A DNA stretch of 64,000 nt from Ureibacillus xyleni (GCF_900217795.1 NZ_OBMQ01000001.1:425011-489010), one strand, 5' to 3'; numbered from the stretch's first letter, positions 1 through 7,957 are shown. Notes: a model not told the origin generated them from the letters alone. A program made the numbers and translations.

Positions 1-409
1 TATTAACGTAGTACCGGTTGATTTTATCATTGAAGCATCGACATTTATTTGTACAGAGGATAACGCTATCGATAAAACTTTACATTTAACCGACCCACAA
101 CCACATCCCGTACAGGAAGTATTTCGTTCTATGGTGAAAGAAATGACGGGGAAATATCCACGAGGAAGATTCCCAATTGATATTGCACGGTCTTTGATGA
201 AAATAAAAAATTTAAGGAAAATTCTGGGTGTTGAAATTGAAACGTTGGATTATTTGACTTGGAATGCAACCTTTGATACTCGACAAGCGCAGTACATTTT
301 AGGAAAAGGAAATATTTCATGTCCGGATTTCATTGCTACTATTCCAACGATGGTCAAGTTTTACAATGAAAATAAATGTAACAAACTTTACCAAATTGAA
401 ATAAAATAA
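1..409 (+). CDS. SDR / thioester-reductase-like oxidoreductase, C-terminal part
   Basis: Open reading frame running in from the left edge (frame starts at base 2), about 135 C-terminal residues. The segment reading VVPVDFIIEA followed by HLTDP resembles the end of extended SDR proteins of the NAD_binding_4 (thioester-reductase / male-sterility) type, where the substrate-binding part follows the Rossmann fold. The Rossmann motif and catalytic Tyr-x-x-x-Lys lie outside the window, so activity cannot be judged. The ATG at 131 is internal and not a real start, because the frame stays open and family-like upstream of it. Family call is moderate; substrate unknown. Confidence 0.6.
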   Translation, partial: INVVPVDFIIEASTFICTEDNAIDKTLHLTDPQPHPVQEVFRSMVKEMTGKYPRGRFPIDIARSLMKIKNLRKILGVEIETLDYLTWNATFDTRQAQYILGKGNISCPDFIATIPTMVKFYNENKCNKLYQIEIK

Positions 410-411
410 TA

Positions 412-441
412 TTGATGATAATTTCAAATTTATGTTATAAT
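412..441 (+). promoter_or_regulatory. Sigma-A promoter of the riboswitch-terC unit
   Basis: TTGATG at 412-417 and TATAAT at 436-441 are 18 bases apart, and a TG dinucleotide precedes the -10 by one base (extended -10). It sits directly downstream of the preceding stop and gives a leader of roughly 255 bases carrying the riboswitch. Confidence 0.6.
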
Positions 442-478
442 CAATTTACAGAAAATCAAATATCCATTTGACAATTGT

Positions 479-602
479 CAAAGGGGAGTAGCTTATAAGT
501 ATTGAAGAATACTTACTTCACATTCGTCATTACATGGTTTATTCCATCGGGTGTGAAAGCATAATTTGCACGTGTAATTATTGCTAAGCAAGACCTTTGC
601 CT
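479..602 (+). promoter_or_regulatory. yybP-ykoY manganese riboswitch aptamer
   Basis: The leader carries the two conserved strands of the yybP-ykoY class: AAAGGGGAGTAGC at 480-492 and GCAAGACCTTTGCC at about 588-601. CAAAGG (479-484) pairs with CCTTTG (594-599) to form P1. A TerC-family gene follows, a classic target of this class. In this family Mn2+ binding docks two loops and stabilises P1. Here the 3' strand of P1 is also the 5' arm of the terminator just downstream, so Mn2+ should switch transcription on. Class and gene pairing are established knowledge; the switching direction is inferred from the overlap. Confidence 0.88.
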
Positions 603-625
603 ATTTTTAGGCAGAGGTCTTTTAT
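591..625 (+). terminator. Riboswitch-controlled intrinsic terminator
   Basis: AGACCTTTGCCT pairs with AGGCAGAGGTCT (one G-U) around a short T-rich loop, followed by TTTTATTTT. The 5' arm shares bases with the 3' strand of riboswitch P1, so the two structures exclude each other. Confidence 0.85.
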
Positions 626-704
626 TTTGCCTAAATTTGGTGATTTCTGTGCATTTTAAAATCCCACCGATATGGGTATACAAAAGATTAAGGAGGATTT
701 TTAC

Positions 705-1484
705 GTGGAAGCAATATTATTGGAATATGCTTGGGTACTATTAGTGCTCATTGTATTAGAAGGTCTTTTAGCAGCAGATAATGCAGTTGTAATGGCAGTT
801 ATGGTTAAACACTTACCAGAAGACAAACAGAAAAAGGCATTATTTTATGGATTAGTTGGTGCTTTCATTTTCCGTTTCGTTGCATTATTCTTGATTACGG
901 TGTTAGTAAACTATTGGCAAATTCAAGCAATCGGTGCTGCTTATTTACTCTTCATCTCAATCAAACATATATACGATTCGAAATTTAAGAAATCTAATGA
1001 AGATGATGATGAAATGGATGAACAATCTCAAAAAGGAAAAGGATTTTGGGCTACTGTTGCCAAAGTTGAGTTAGCAGACATTGCTTTTGCCGTTGACTCT
1101 ATGTTAGCAGCTGTTGCCATTGCAGTAACATTACCTGAATTGGGCGATTTCCATATTGGTGGTATTAACGCAGGACAATTCGCTGTAATGTTCTTCGGTG
1201 GAATTATCGGTATGATTATCATGCGATTTGCAGCTCAATGGTTTGTAAAAGTATTAAATAACTATCCTGATTTAGAAACTGCAGCATTTTTAATTGTTGG
1301 TTGGGTTGGTGTGAAATTAGTTGTGTTAACATTATCCCACGATAAAGTTGGTATTTTACCACACGATTTTGCACATTCAACAACATGGAAACTAATTTTC
1401 TGGAGCGTATTGTTATTAATTGCGCTTGGTGGTTACTTTATCAGTGTTGCAAAAAAGAAAAAGCAGGTTATAGAAGAAAAATAA
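705..1484 (+). CDS. ykoY: TerC-family membrane protein, Mn2+ exporter (YkoY/MeeY-like)
   Basis: Integral membrane protein of about 259 residues with roughly seven hydrophobic segments. The TerC signatures are visible: an acidic DNAVV motif near residue 29 and LADIAFAVDS in the middle of the protein, the Asp residues that bind metal in this family. B. subtilis YkoY (MeeY) exports Mn2+ and helps metallate secreted enzymes. GTG at 705 is chosen because AAGGAGG lies at 690-696; an earlier in-frame ATG at 672 has no such site. It is controlled by the upstream Mn2+ riboswitch and ends at its own terminator. Confidence 0.9.
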   Translation: MEAILLEYAWVLLVLIVLEGLLAADNAVVMAVMVKHLPEDKQKKALFYGLVGAFIFRFVALFLITVLVNYWQIQAIGAAYLLFISIKHIYDSKFKKSNEDDDEMDEQSQKGKGFWATVAKVELADIAFAVDSMLAAVAIAVTLPELGDFHIGGINAGQFAVMFFGGIIGMIIMRFAAQWFVKVLNNYPDLETAAFLIVGWVGVKLVVLTLSHDKVGILPHDFAHSTTWKLIFWSVLLLIALGGYFISVAKKKKQVIEEK

Positions 1485-1497
1485 AGATTTTAAGTTT

Positions 1498-1530
1498 AGA
1501 GGGGCAGAGTGCTGTTCCTCTTTTCTTTTA
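1498..1530 (+). terminator. Intrinsic terminator after terC
   Basis: AGAGGGGCAG pairs with CTGTTCCTCT (two G-U pairs), a four-base loop, then TTTCTTTT. Confidence 0.75.
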
Positions 1531-1588
1531 CATTTGTATTCCTTATACTTATAAAAAAGTTCTATTTTATGGATAAGAGGCGAAAAAA

Positions 1589-2938
1589 GTGACTCACAAG
1601 AAAAAACATAATCGAGTAATCACGCCATTTCAATTATTAGTTTCTTATTATTTCATCGCGATTGCATCTTCATTTTTACTACTAAGAATTCCAGCAGTGT
1701 ATCAAGAGGGTAAAGAAGTTTCATTAGTGGACAGCTTGTTTACGGCAGTTAGTGCGGTTAGTGTTACAGGATTGACCGTTTTTAATATATCCTCTACCTT
1801 TACACCTTTTGGCATGGTTGTTCTCCTTATCATATTACAACTCGGAGCAATTGGAATTATGTCGATAGGTACATTTCTTTGGCTCATTACTGGGAAGAGA
1901 ATTGGCATGCGAGAACGACAATTAATCATGATTGACTTCAACCAATCGCAAGTGTCTGGCGTGGTGCAGTTATTAAAGGAAATCGTCAAACTGTTATTTA
2001 TCATCGAAGCGGTTGGGGCATTAATTCTATCTATTCATTTTCACCAATATTTTGATACATGGGGTGAAGCAATTAAAAATGGGATATTTGCTTCCATCTC
2101 AGCAACGACTAATGGTGGATTTGACATAACTGGCGAAAGTTTAAAACCATTCCATAACGATTATTTTGTTCAGTTTATTACGATGATCTTAATTGTTTTA
2201 GGAGCAATTGGGTTTCCAGTTTTAATAGAAGTAAAAAAGTTTTTATTTAGAAAAAAGATTGGCTTCCGTTTTTCACTTTTCACAAAAATCACAGCTTTAA
2301 CTTATGGTATTTTATTTGTAGTCGGGACAGTTGTTATTATTCTAATCGAGTCGTTTTTGTCATTTAGAGGGATGCCATGGCATGAAAAGTTATTTACAGC
2401 AATGTTTCACTCTATTTCAACAAGGTCTGCGGGCTTAACAACTTATGATGTTTCGCAATTTAGTGAAGCCACAGACATTTTTTTAAGTTTTCTAATGTTT
2501 ATTGGTTCTTCCCCAAGTTCTGTTGGTGGGGGAATTAGAACTACAACTTTTGCACTAGCTATATTATTCCTAATTAACTTTGCAAATGGTAGGACAGATA
2601 TACAATTATTTGGACGTGAAATACATTTAATTGATATTTACCGCTCCTATGTTGTTATCATCTTAGCATTTTTTATGGTCATGATTTCGACAATGGTGTT
2701 ATTAATAACAGAGCCTTATGCAACTACTACACAAATTATTTTTGAGATCACTTCAGCGTTCGGTACATGTGGCATGTCTTTAGGCATTACGGAACAATTA
2801 TCGACAGAAGGAAAATTTGTTGTAATGATTTTAATGTTTATCGGTCGTGTTGGCCTTATTTCCTTTTTATATACATTAGGTGGGAAAGCAGAAAAACCAC
2901 CTTATCGTTACCCAAAAGAACGTGTCATTATAGGTTAA
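1589..2938 (+). CDS. ktrD: Ktr potassium uptake system, channel subunit (KtrD/KtrB family)
   Basis: 449-residue membrane protein of the Trk/Ktr/HKT superfamily. Four pore-loop repeats are visible with their filter glycines: SVTGLTVF near residue 56, TTNGGFDIT near 170, RSAGLTTYD near 280 and GTCGMSLG near 390. The dimeric channel imports K+, gated by a cytosolic RCK ring; the matching subunit KtrC is encoded at 39617-40276, as in B. subtilis where ktrC and ktrD are also unlinked. Start is GTG with AGAGG upstream. No ydaO-type c-di-AMP riboswitch is visible before it. KtrD rather than KtrB rests on synteny with ykoY and kinE. Confidence 0.88.
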   Translation: MTHKKKHNRVITPFQLLVSYYFIAIASSFLLLRIPAVYQEGKEVSLVDSLFTAVSAVSVTGLTVFNISSTFTPFGMVVLLIILQLGAIGIMSIGTFLWLITGKRIGMRERQLIMIDFNQSQVSGVVQLLKEIVKLLFIIEAVGALILSIHFHQYFDTWGEAIKNGIFASISATTNGGFDITGESLKPFHNDYFVQFITMILIVLGAIGFPVLIEVKKFLFRKKIGFRFSLFTKITALTYGILFVVGTVVIILIESFLSFRGMPWHEKLFTAMFHSISTRSAGLTTYDVSQFSEATDIFLSFLMFIGSSPSSVGGGIRTTTFALAILFLINFANGRTDIQLFGREIHLIDIYRSYVVIILAFFMVMISTMVLLITEPYATTTQIIFEITSAFGTCGMSLGITEQLSTEGKFVVMILMFIGRVGLISFLYTLGGKAEKPPYRYPKERVIIG

Positions 2939-2946
2939 ATGATGTT

Positions 2947-2981
2947 GATGTCTCATACAATTTAGTGAGACATCTTTTTTT
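2947..2981 (+). terminator. Intrinsic terminator after ktrD
   Basis: GATGTCTCA and TGAGACATC form a perfect nine-base stem followed by seven T residues. Confidence 0.85.
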
Positions 2982-3437
2982 GTATAAAAAGTACTATAAA
3001 TATATCTTTAATTTTCTAAATTCCCCCAAAAGATGAGGATTTCATGAAATAAAAACATTCAATAATTGTCTTTTTTTGTTAAGGGAAGAAATATTTTAGG
3101 TATATAGTAATGCTAGTGGAATTTGTGTACAAAAATTGAAGATTGAAAATGATAAATAAAAGTGACGGAAAAGTCAAAATAATATGTTGTTCGACAGAAA
3201 AATATTATTTAAAAAAGGGTAAAAAATGAAAAATGATATTTTTTGCCCATTTTTTTATAAAAAAACTGTGAAATAATTTTTATAATAATTCTATATAAAG
3301 AATATTTTGTAAAAAGAAAAAATTCAAGTTCAAGTCATATTCAAATATTGTAAATAATAGAATAAATGTAAAAGATTTGCGTGAAAAATAGAAAGAGAGA
3401 GAGTATTTTTCCAAATGGAAGGATTGGTGTATTCAGA
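2982..3437 (+). promoter_or_regulatory. AT-rich upstream region of the kinase gene with a Spo0A box
   Basis: About 450 bases without a convincing ORF. TTCGACA at 3190-3196 is the reverse complement of the Spo0A box core TGTCGAA. A TATAAT hexamer at 3281-3286 lacks a clear -35. Otherwise only poly-A/T tracts are seen. Confidence 0.4.
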
Positions 3438-4904
3438 ATGGTGAAAACTGTAAGTCCTATTTTTAGGAAATTGTTTCAAGCCGTCAAGGATCCAGTACTT
3501 ATTTTAAATACTTCTTGTCAGATAGAGTCAATCAATGACTATGCAGCGCAACTATTAAATATAAATAGTACAATTAAACAACAATTACCATTGGACGAGC
3601 ATTCAGAAATCCAATGGTCATCATTTGTCGATAAAATTCAGATGGATATGGGCGGCTTTTGTGTTTTAAATGTTAAAACGAGTGATGATCAATTTAGAAA
3701 AGTTAAATTGGTTGGATATTATCATGAGAAGAAAAAATTAATTTTCGCTCGAATTGGTTTAATCCATGATGAAGGCGTTAAAAAAACTAGTAAAGTCGAT
3801 ACAAGTGTTTTCTCAATGATAAATGACATACCCCATGGAGTTATTTTGACATCGATAAGTGGTGAAGTGATTGACCTTAACGAATTAGCATCAAATTATA
3901 TCGAATGTGAAAAATGCGAAATTATTAATAGTCAACACGAAACTGTTTTTAATTATTTCGTTGACTATGATTACTGTAAACTTCAATATTTCGCTAACTT
4001 AATGAATAATGGACGAGCATCAATTAATGTTTCGCGAACAAATCGGTTTGGGGAAGAACTGTTTTTTAAGTTAGAGAGCAAATTTAACTATAAAATGAGT
4101 ATGATAGTCACGACGATTACAGATGAAACAGAAATCGTTAAGTTAAAACAGCAACTTGACCAACAAAATTCATTGAACGCTCTTGGCCAAATGGCAGCAA
4201 GTATTGCCCATGAAATTCGTAATCCAATGACATCTCTAAAAGGTTTTGTTGAGCTATTAAAAATTAATTCTACTGACGATGGTTATAAGTATTTAAGTGT
4301 AATGGACTCTGAACTTCATAGAATGGATACCATTTTAAGTGAGCTTCTATACTTATCGAAACCAAAAGAACGTCATTTTGAAAAACTTTCATTTACTCAA
4401 TTAGTAGATGAAGTTGTCGAATTAATGTTGCCCCATGCTGTTCATCACAATATAACTTTAAAATCAGAACAACATGATAATTATTGTACAAAAATAATTG
4501 GAAATGATAATCGACTTAAGCAAATGCTTATTAACTTAGTGAAAAATGCAATTGAATCGATGTCTACTGGCGGGAAAATTACAATTAGCATAAAAAATAA
4601 AGATTCATATATACAAGTAGCTGTAAAAGATGAAGGTGCAGGAATTCCTGACGTTGAACAAAAAAACTTATTCAAACCTTTCTATACAACAAAAGAAACA
4701 GGTACAGGTTTAGGTTTAGCATTGGTAAAAAAGGTTGTGGAAGAGCATAATGGAACTATTTCTGTAGAAAGTACAATCGGTTACGGGACAACCTTTATTA
4801 TCAATCTTCCATTTTGTGAGAAAATACGTCATACGCAGGATGAAGATGATTTTATCAATTATTGGAATAGTAGAGATTCAGTAAAAAATATACCAGTAGT
4901 CTAA
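3438..4904 (+). CDS. kinE: PAS-domain sensor histidine kinase, sporulation kinase type (KinE-like)
   Basis: Cytosolic histidine kinase of about 488 residues with no membrane segment. Two PAS-like regions fill roughly residues 1-120 and 125-240, then comes the HisKA H-box SIAHEIRNPMTSLKG with His at about residue 258, the N-box around NLVKNAIESM, the G1 box DEGAGIPD and the G2 box GTGLGLALVKK. No receiver domain or adjacent response regulator is present, typical of orphan kinases feeding Spo0F of the phosphorelay. It lies next to ktrD as kinE does in B. subtilis. ATG at 3438 (GGAAGGA about 13 bases upstream) is preferred over GTG at 3381, which lacks a binding site. The specific KinE assignment is inference; kinase identity is secure. 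Confidence 0.82.
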   Translation: MVKTVSPIFRKLFQAVKDPVLILNTSCQIESINDYAAQLLNINSTIKQQLPLDEHSEIQWSSFVDKIQMDMGGFCVLNVKTSDDQFRKVKLVGYYHEKKKLIFARIGLIHDEGVKKTSKVDTSVFSMINDIPHGVILTSISGEVIDLNELASNYIECEKCEIINSQHETVFNYFVDYDYCKLQYFANLMNNGRASINVSRTNRFGEELFFKLESKFNYKMSMIVTTITDETEIVKLKQQLDQQNSLNALGQMAASIAHEIRNPMTSLKGFVELLKINSTDDGYKYLSVMDSELHRMDTILSELLYLSKPKERHFEKLSFTQLVDEVVELMLPHAVHHNITLKSEQHDNYCTKIIGNDNRLKQMLINLVKNAIESMSTGGKITISIKNKDSYIQVAVKDEGAGIPDVEQKNLFKPFYTTKETGTGLGLALVKKVVEEHNGTISVESTIGYGTTFIINLPFCEKIRHTQDEDDFINYWNSRDSVKNIPVV

Positions 4905-4920
4905 TACACTGAATGTATTT

Positions 4921-4961
4921 TTGACAAAGCTTTCTCTTAATCGATATAATGCATATATATC
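4921..4961 (+). promoter_or_regulatory. Sigma-A promoter with overlapping inverted repeat, marR-family gene
   Basis: TTGACA (4921-4926) and TATAAT (4945-4950) are 18 bases apart. GATATA (4943-4948) and TATATC (4956-4961) form an inverted repeat across the -10 and start region, a position where the MarR protein could repress its own gene. Promoter is clear; operator role is inferred. Confidence 0.72.
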
Positions 4962-4981
4962 ATTAAAGAGGATGAATTGTC

Positions 4982-5428
4982 ATGTCAACGAATGAGATTA
5001 AGCAATCGCTAAAATTATATATCGTTTTGTCTCGAGCGAATAAAGCAATAAATGAAGTGACGAATCAATTTTTTCAACAGCATGGATTAAATCCGACTGA
5101 ATTTGCAGTTTTAGAGCTGCTTTACCATAAAGGTCGACAACCACTTCAACAAATTGGTAATAAAATTCTTCTGGCAAGTGGTTCGATTACATACGTGATT
5201 GATAAACTTGAGAAGCGTGGATATTTAAACCGGGTTTCATGTCCATCAGATCGGCGCGTTACTTTTGCAGAAATTACTGAAGAAGGCTCACAATTTATGC
5301 AAACTCTGTTTCCAGAGCATGAACAAAGTTTACATGAATTATTGAGTGTCTTAACACCAGAGGAAAAAGAAACAGCAATTACATTATTGAAAAAATTAGG
5401 ACTATCGATAAAAGATTTGTCTTATTAA
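4982..5428 (+). CDS. mhqR: MarR-family transcriptional regulator, MhqR-like
   Basis: 148-residue winged-helix dimer. The central part (about residues 35-105) holds the MarR fold, with LNPTEFAVLELLYHKG, the recognition-helix region ASGSITYVIDKLEKRGYL, and the wing CPSDRRVTFAEIT. It resembles B. subtilis MhqR (YkvE), which represses quinone-detoxifying dioxygenases and azoreductases and responds to methylhydroquinone. None of those targets is in the window. Start ATG is preceded by AAAGAGGATG. MarR family is certain; MhqR orthology is probable from sequence and from the neighbourhood (kinE, ykvS). Confidence 0.82.
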   Translation: MSTNEIKQSLKLYIVLSRANKAINEVTNQFFQQHGLNPTEFAVLELLYHKGRQPLQQIGNKILLASGSITYVIDKLEKRGYLNRVSCPSDRRVTFAEITEEGSQFMQTLFPEHEQSLHELLSVLTPEEKETAITLLKKLGLSIKDLSY

Positions 5429-5437
5429 AAGCAATTA

Positions 5438-5469
5438 AAATGGTGGCGTATTCTGCCATCATTTTTTTT
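5438..5469 (+). terminator. Intrinsic terminator after mhqR
   Basis: ATGGTGGC pairs with GCCATCAT (one G-U), followed by eight T residues. Confidence 0.8.
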
Positions 5470-5491
5470 CTACAAAGATTTACAATCAAAC

Positions 5492-5540
5492 TAAAAAGGG
5501 GAGTTCTAAAGTCTCGTCTCGACTTTGAACTGCCCTTTAA
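5492..5540 (-). terminator. Intrinsic terminator of the minus-strand lipoprotein gene
   Basis: Long hairpin at 5495-5538, with arms from AAAGGG..GTC to GAC..CCCTTT. On the minus strand it is followed by TTTTTAG. It sits 30 bases beyond the lipoprotein stop codon. Confidence 0.7.
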
Positions 5541-5570
5541 ATGTTGTATTTCGTAGAGTCAATCTTTTTA

Positions 5571-6212
5571 CTACTTCAATTGGATTGTTAAGCCCATCTT
5601 AATCATCGCATCTGATAAATCGTATTTTGCATGATCGTAGATTGATAATCGAACTAATAATTCGTCTTTTTCAAATACGACCATTAGCACTTCTTCATCT
5701 TCAAAGTTTGTGATAAAAGCTTTTGAATTTGTAAGTTTAAAGTCTTCGTGATAAGTAGAGAAATCGAAAGGTTCGTATTGTTCGTTAATGGCAGCCATTG
5801 TTTCTTCAGTGTTTGAAACAAGGTCATTGAACGTTGTATCGTTTACTGAAGCAGCTTCGATTCGCATAAAGATGGAGTCGTCTTTTTCATAATATAATAC
5901 GTCTTTCCCCGGTTCCTCTGCAGTAAGTGCAAACCCTTTAATCGTTTGAATTGTATATTTTTCGCTATCTACGGCAGTAGTTGCTTCTGTAAATTCTTTA
6001 TTATTTGACGTATAAGAAATTGCAGGTGTTTCATTATTTGTTTGAGGATCTTCTTCTTTCGTAATAGGTGGTTGTTGTTGTTCAACATTGTTGTTAATAT
6101 CACTATCTGCAGTAATTGAATCACTTGCAGGCTCTGTAGTTGGTTTTTCAGCTGTATTACAAGCTGCAAGAATTAGACTAGATAGAAATATTGTCATTAA
6201 TAATTTTTTCAT
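5571..6212 (-). CDS. Predicted lipoprotein of unknown function
   Basis: 213 residues. A type II signal peptide ends in the lipobox LAAC (Cys about residue 18), followed by a long Thr/Ser/Glu/Asn-rich linker to about residue 75, typical of surface lipoproteins of Gram-positive bacteria. The remaining 130 residues form a compact, acidic globular part with no motif I recognise. Its start has AAGGAGG nine bases upstream. It should be anchored on the outer face of the membrane. It lies 69 bases downstream of the CPBP protease gene on the same strand and may be cotranscribed with it. Function unknown. Confidence 0.8.
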   Translation of the reverse strand: MKKLLMTIFLSSLILAACNTAEKPTTEPASDSITADSDINNNVEQQQPPITKEEDPQTNNETPAISYTSNNKEFTEATTAVDSEKYTIQTIKGFALTAEEPGKDVLYYEKDDSIFMRIEAASVNDTTFNDLVSNTEETMAAINEQYEPFDFSTYHEDFKLTNSKAFITNFEDEEVLMVVFEKDELLVRLSIYDHAKYDLSDAMIKMGLTIQLK

Positions 6213-6281
6213 AATTTACATCCTCCTTGTTGAATTAAACGTTTTAAGATGGTTAAAGTTTCACTTATTGCAAAAAAATTA

Positions 6282-6893
6282 TTAATTCAGTGGTATGATC
6301 ATAAATAATAATAAAATGAAAACTTCATGGGCTACAATAATTAGAGGCATACTTTTTTTCCATTCATAAAGGAAGCCCCACATAAGTCCAGCAATGAGCG
6401 CGGCAATTGCACCTAGAACAAAACCACTAATTGCAACTGAAAGAGCAAATAACACGCTGGTAAAAACAACTGCAACTATTGGTGTAAACCATTGTTTTAA
6501 TTGTTGTTGTACATACCCTCTCCAAAATAATTCCTCACCTACTACAATAATAAAAATAAGTAATAAGTAGTGCCATATATTATTTGGTCCATACGTTTCA
6601 AGAAATTTTGAAACAGTTTTTAACATACCCGGTTCTACTTTTGAAACAATAATATTCCCTAGACGAACAATTGCATATAAAATTGTACCGTAACCAATAC
6701 CTAAAATAAGATATTTCCATGTAGGAAGTTCATCATCAAACTTTCCTGCTAACATAGCAATTGCCATCCCAACTAATAGGGTAAAAGTATAAAGGTACCA
6801 AAAGATTGTTGTTTCCTCAAAGGTGTAAAATAACATGATGATGACGAAAAATATTGATAGAAGGAGTACTAAAGTTTGTTTTGAAAATTTCAT
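6282..6893 (-). CDS. CPBP-family intramembrane metalloprotease-like protein
   Basis: About 203 residues with six or more hydrophobic segments. Motif 1 of the CPBP (CAAX/bacteriocin-immunity Abi) family is present as EELFWRG, supplying two Glu and an Arg. The second motif, usually F-x-x-x-H, reads LFALSVAIS and lacks the His; a later HEVF may be the third-motif His. So catalytic competence is doubtful, although many members of the family are divergent. ATG at 6893 is chosen because GGAGG lies eight bases before it; an earlier in-frame ATG at 6923 lacks a site. Members act in prenyl-protein cleavage, bacteriocin self-immunity or unknown roles. Confidence 0.75.
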   Translation of the reverse strand: MKFSKQTLVLLLSIFFVIIMLFYTFEETTIFWYLYTFTLLVGMAIAMLAGKFDDELPTWKYLILGIGYGTILYAIVRLGNIIVSKVEPGMLKTVSKFLETYGPNNIWHYLLLIFIIVVGEELFWRGYVQQQLKQWFTPIVAVVFTSVLFALSVAISGFVLGAIAALIAGLMWGFLYEWKKSMPLIIVAHEVFILLLFMIIPLN

Positions 6894-6921
6894 AATTTGA
6901 CCTCCTTCTATATATATTATC

Positions 6922-6963
6922 AAAAAAAAAATCCCCTATCACCTTTTTGCGAATAACGGGGAA
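6922..6963 (-). terminator. Possible terminator of ykvS
   Basis: On the minus strand TCCCC and GGGGA form a short stem followed by about nine T residues, between the ykvS stop and the CPBP start. Confidence 0.45.
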
Positions 6964-7063
6964 TTAATTTATTTCTTGAAGATGTGTGAAGAAAATTAAC
7001 TAGTTGGATAGTTGACCTATAGTATATTACATCCAAATAGTATGACAATCTTCAATGATTTCT

Positions 7064-7246
7064 CTAAAATTGACTTAATATTTTATACTTCTTATGGTTT
7101 ACGACAGTTTTTTCTTCCATTTCTAGATCATGAAAATTATCCATAATGGTTAAGTCAACAATGACTGAGTTTTCATTCACTTTTTCAACTACGCCTTGTA
7201 GTCCTTCTTTGAACTCGACAATATTTCCAACCTCTGCTATTTTCAT
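7064..7246 (-). CDS. ykvS: YkvS family protein (DUF2187)
   Basis: 60-residue protein reading VGNIVEFKEGLQGVVEKVNE then VVNHKKYKI near the end, nearly the whole of B. subtilis YkvS in length and pattern. The family is a small beta-rich, KOW/SH3-like barrel of unknown function in Bacillales. ATG at 7246 is chosen because AAGGAG lies nine bases upstream; the in-frame start at 7288 would add a non-conserved tail. It is monocistronic on the minus strand. Family identity is secure, function unknown. Confidence 0.85.
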   Translation of the reverse strand: MKIAEVGNIVEFKEGLQGVVEKVNENSVIVDLTIMDNFHDLEMEEKTVVNHKKYKILSQF

Positions 7247-7369
7247 AAGAGTCAGCTCCTTATCGACTAATATTATGAAAGTTTGCATTATTTTCTTAAA
7301 AAAGTAAAGAGCTTTTTGAATAATTAATAAATTTTAACTATTTCTTAACAGGAAAGTAAGGTGTTTTAT

Positions 7370-7558
7370 ATGGAAAAATATAAAAATCTGATTGAACAAT
7401 TAAAAAACGGGGTAATAAAAAATATAGAGATTCCAAAAGAAGAGTTTCTACAATTTCGCGAAGTGTTAGTACGGGATGAAATGTTTAAACATTTTCGTGG
7501 TGAGGCGAAACAAGGTGGCAATGTTGTTTTTACGTTTTTAGACAATCCTAGATCATAA
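7370..7558 (+). CDS. Small conserved-looking protein of unknown function
   Basis: 62 residues, MEKYKNLIEQLK at the start and HFRGEAKQGGNVVFTF near the end: an amphipathic helix followed by a short beta-rich tail. ATG at 7370 follows AAGTAAGG by eight bases; the GTG at 7361 overlaps that site. No membrane segment. It looks like small cytosolic proteins common in Bacillales, but I cannot name it. It precedes the Spo0E-like gene by 91 bases and could be cotranscribed or separate. I infer it is real from the binding site and coding pattern. Confidence 0.6.
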   Translation: MEKYKNLIEQLKNGVIKNIEIPKEEFLQFREVLVRDEMFKHFRGEAKQGGNVVFTFLDNPRS

Positions 7559-7562
7559 GTAG

Positions 7563-7569
7563 TGTCGAA
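7563..7569 (+). promoter_or_regulatory. Spo0A-box core upstream of the Spo0E-like gene
   Basis: TGTCGAA lies about 80 bases before the GTG start and about 40 bases upstream of a TATAAT at 7611-7616. It matches the Spo0A recognition core. Function is inferred from position only. Confidence 0.4.
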
Positions 7570-7649
7570 CTTTGACTAATGTTTTTTCGTCTATTATTGA
7601 AAATAAACATTATAATAGGAACACACCACGAATTTTTAGGAGGGGCTTT

Positions 7650-7859
7650 GTGGATAAAAACCTTTTAAAAAAACTTGAGCAAACACGCCAATTAATGATT
7701 GAATCAGGAATGGAAAATGGACTTCAAAATCCAAAAACAATACGTTTAAGCAAACAACTAGACCGGATAATGAATCAATATGATGATGATGATGATGATG
7801 ATGACGGGTCGAATGAAGACGAAGATGATGATTCAAGTAACAATAAATTATTGAATTAG
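7650..7859 (+). CDS. Spo0E-like aspartyl-phosphate phosphatase
   Basis: About 69 residues. Residues 1-45 form the two-helix Spo0E fold: KNLLKKLEQTRQLMIESG, then the signature S-x-x-L-D as SKQLDRIMNQY. Spo0E-type proteins dephosphorylate Spo0A~P and so restrain sporulation. The tail is unusual: eight Asp in a row, then a Ser/Asn/Asp-rich stretch, encoded by a GAT repeat at 7782-7805. GTG at 7650 is chosen because TAGGAGGGG lies at 7637-7645 and the residues before it are not family-like. A sporulation kinase gene lies 2.7 kb upstream. Family call is strong; the exact target is inferred. Confidence 0.82.
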   Translation: MDKNLLKKLEQTRQLMIESGMENGLQNPKTIRLSKQLDRIMNQYDDDDDDDDGSNEDEDDDSSNNKLLN

Positions 7860-7957
7860 AAGAAGCCGTTATGAAAAAAATAAATTTTTTGTTTTATTTT
7901 TATTAAAAAATGGGGATATTAGATTTGAACACAGCAACATTCTCATTTCCCCCTTTT

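Noticed and set aside
1485-1588. Possible c-di-AMP (ydaO) riboswitch before ktrD
   Set aside because: Only about 100 bases, mostly taken by a terminator; no conserved elements.
7782-7805. GAT repeat as a phase-variation switch
   Set aside because: Unit length is three bases, so changes in number keep the frame; it can only vary the tail length.
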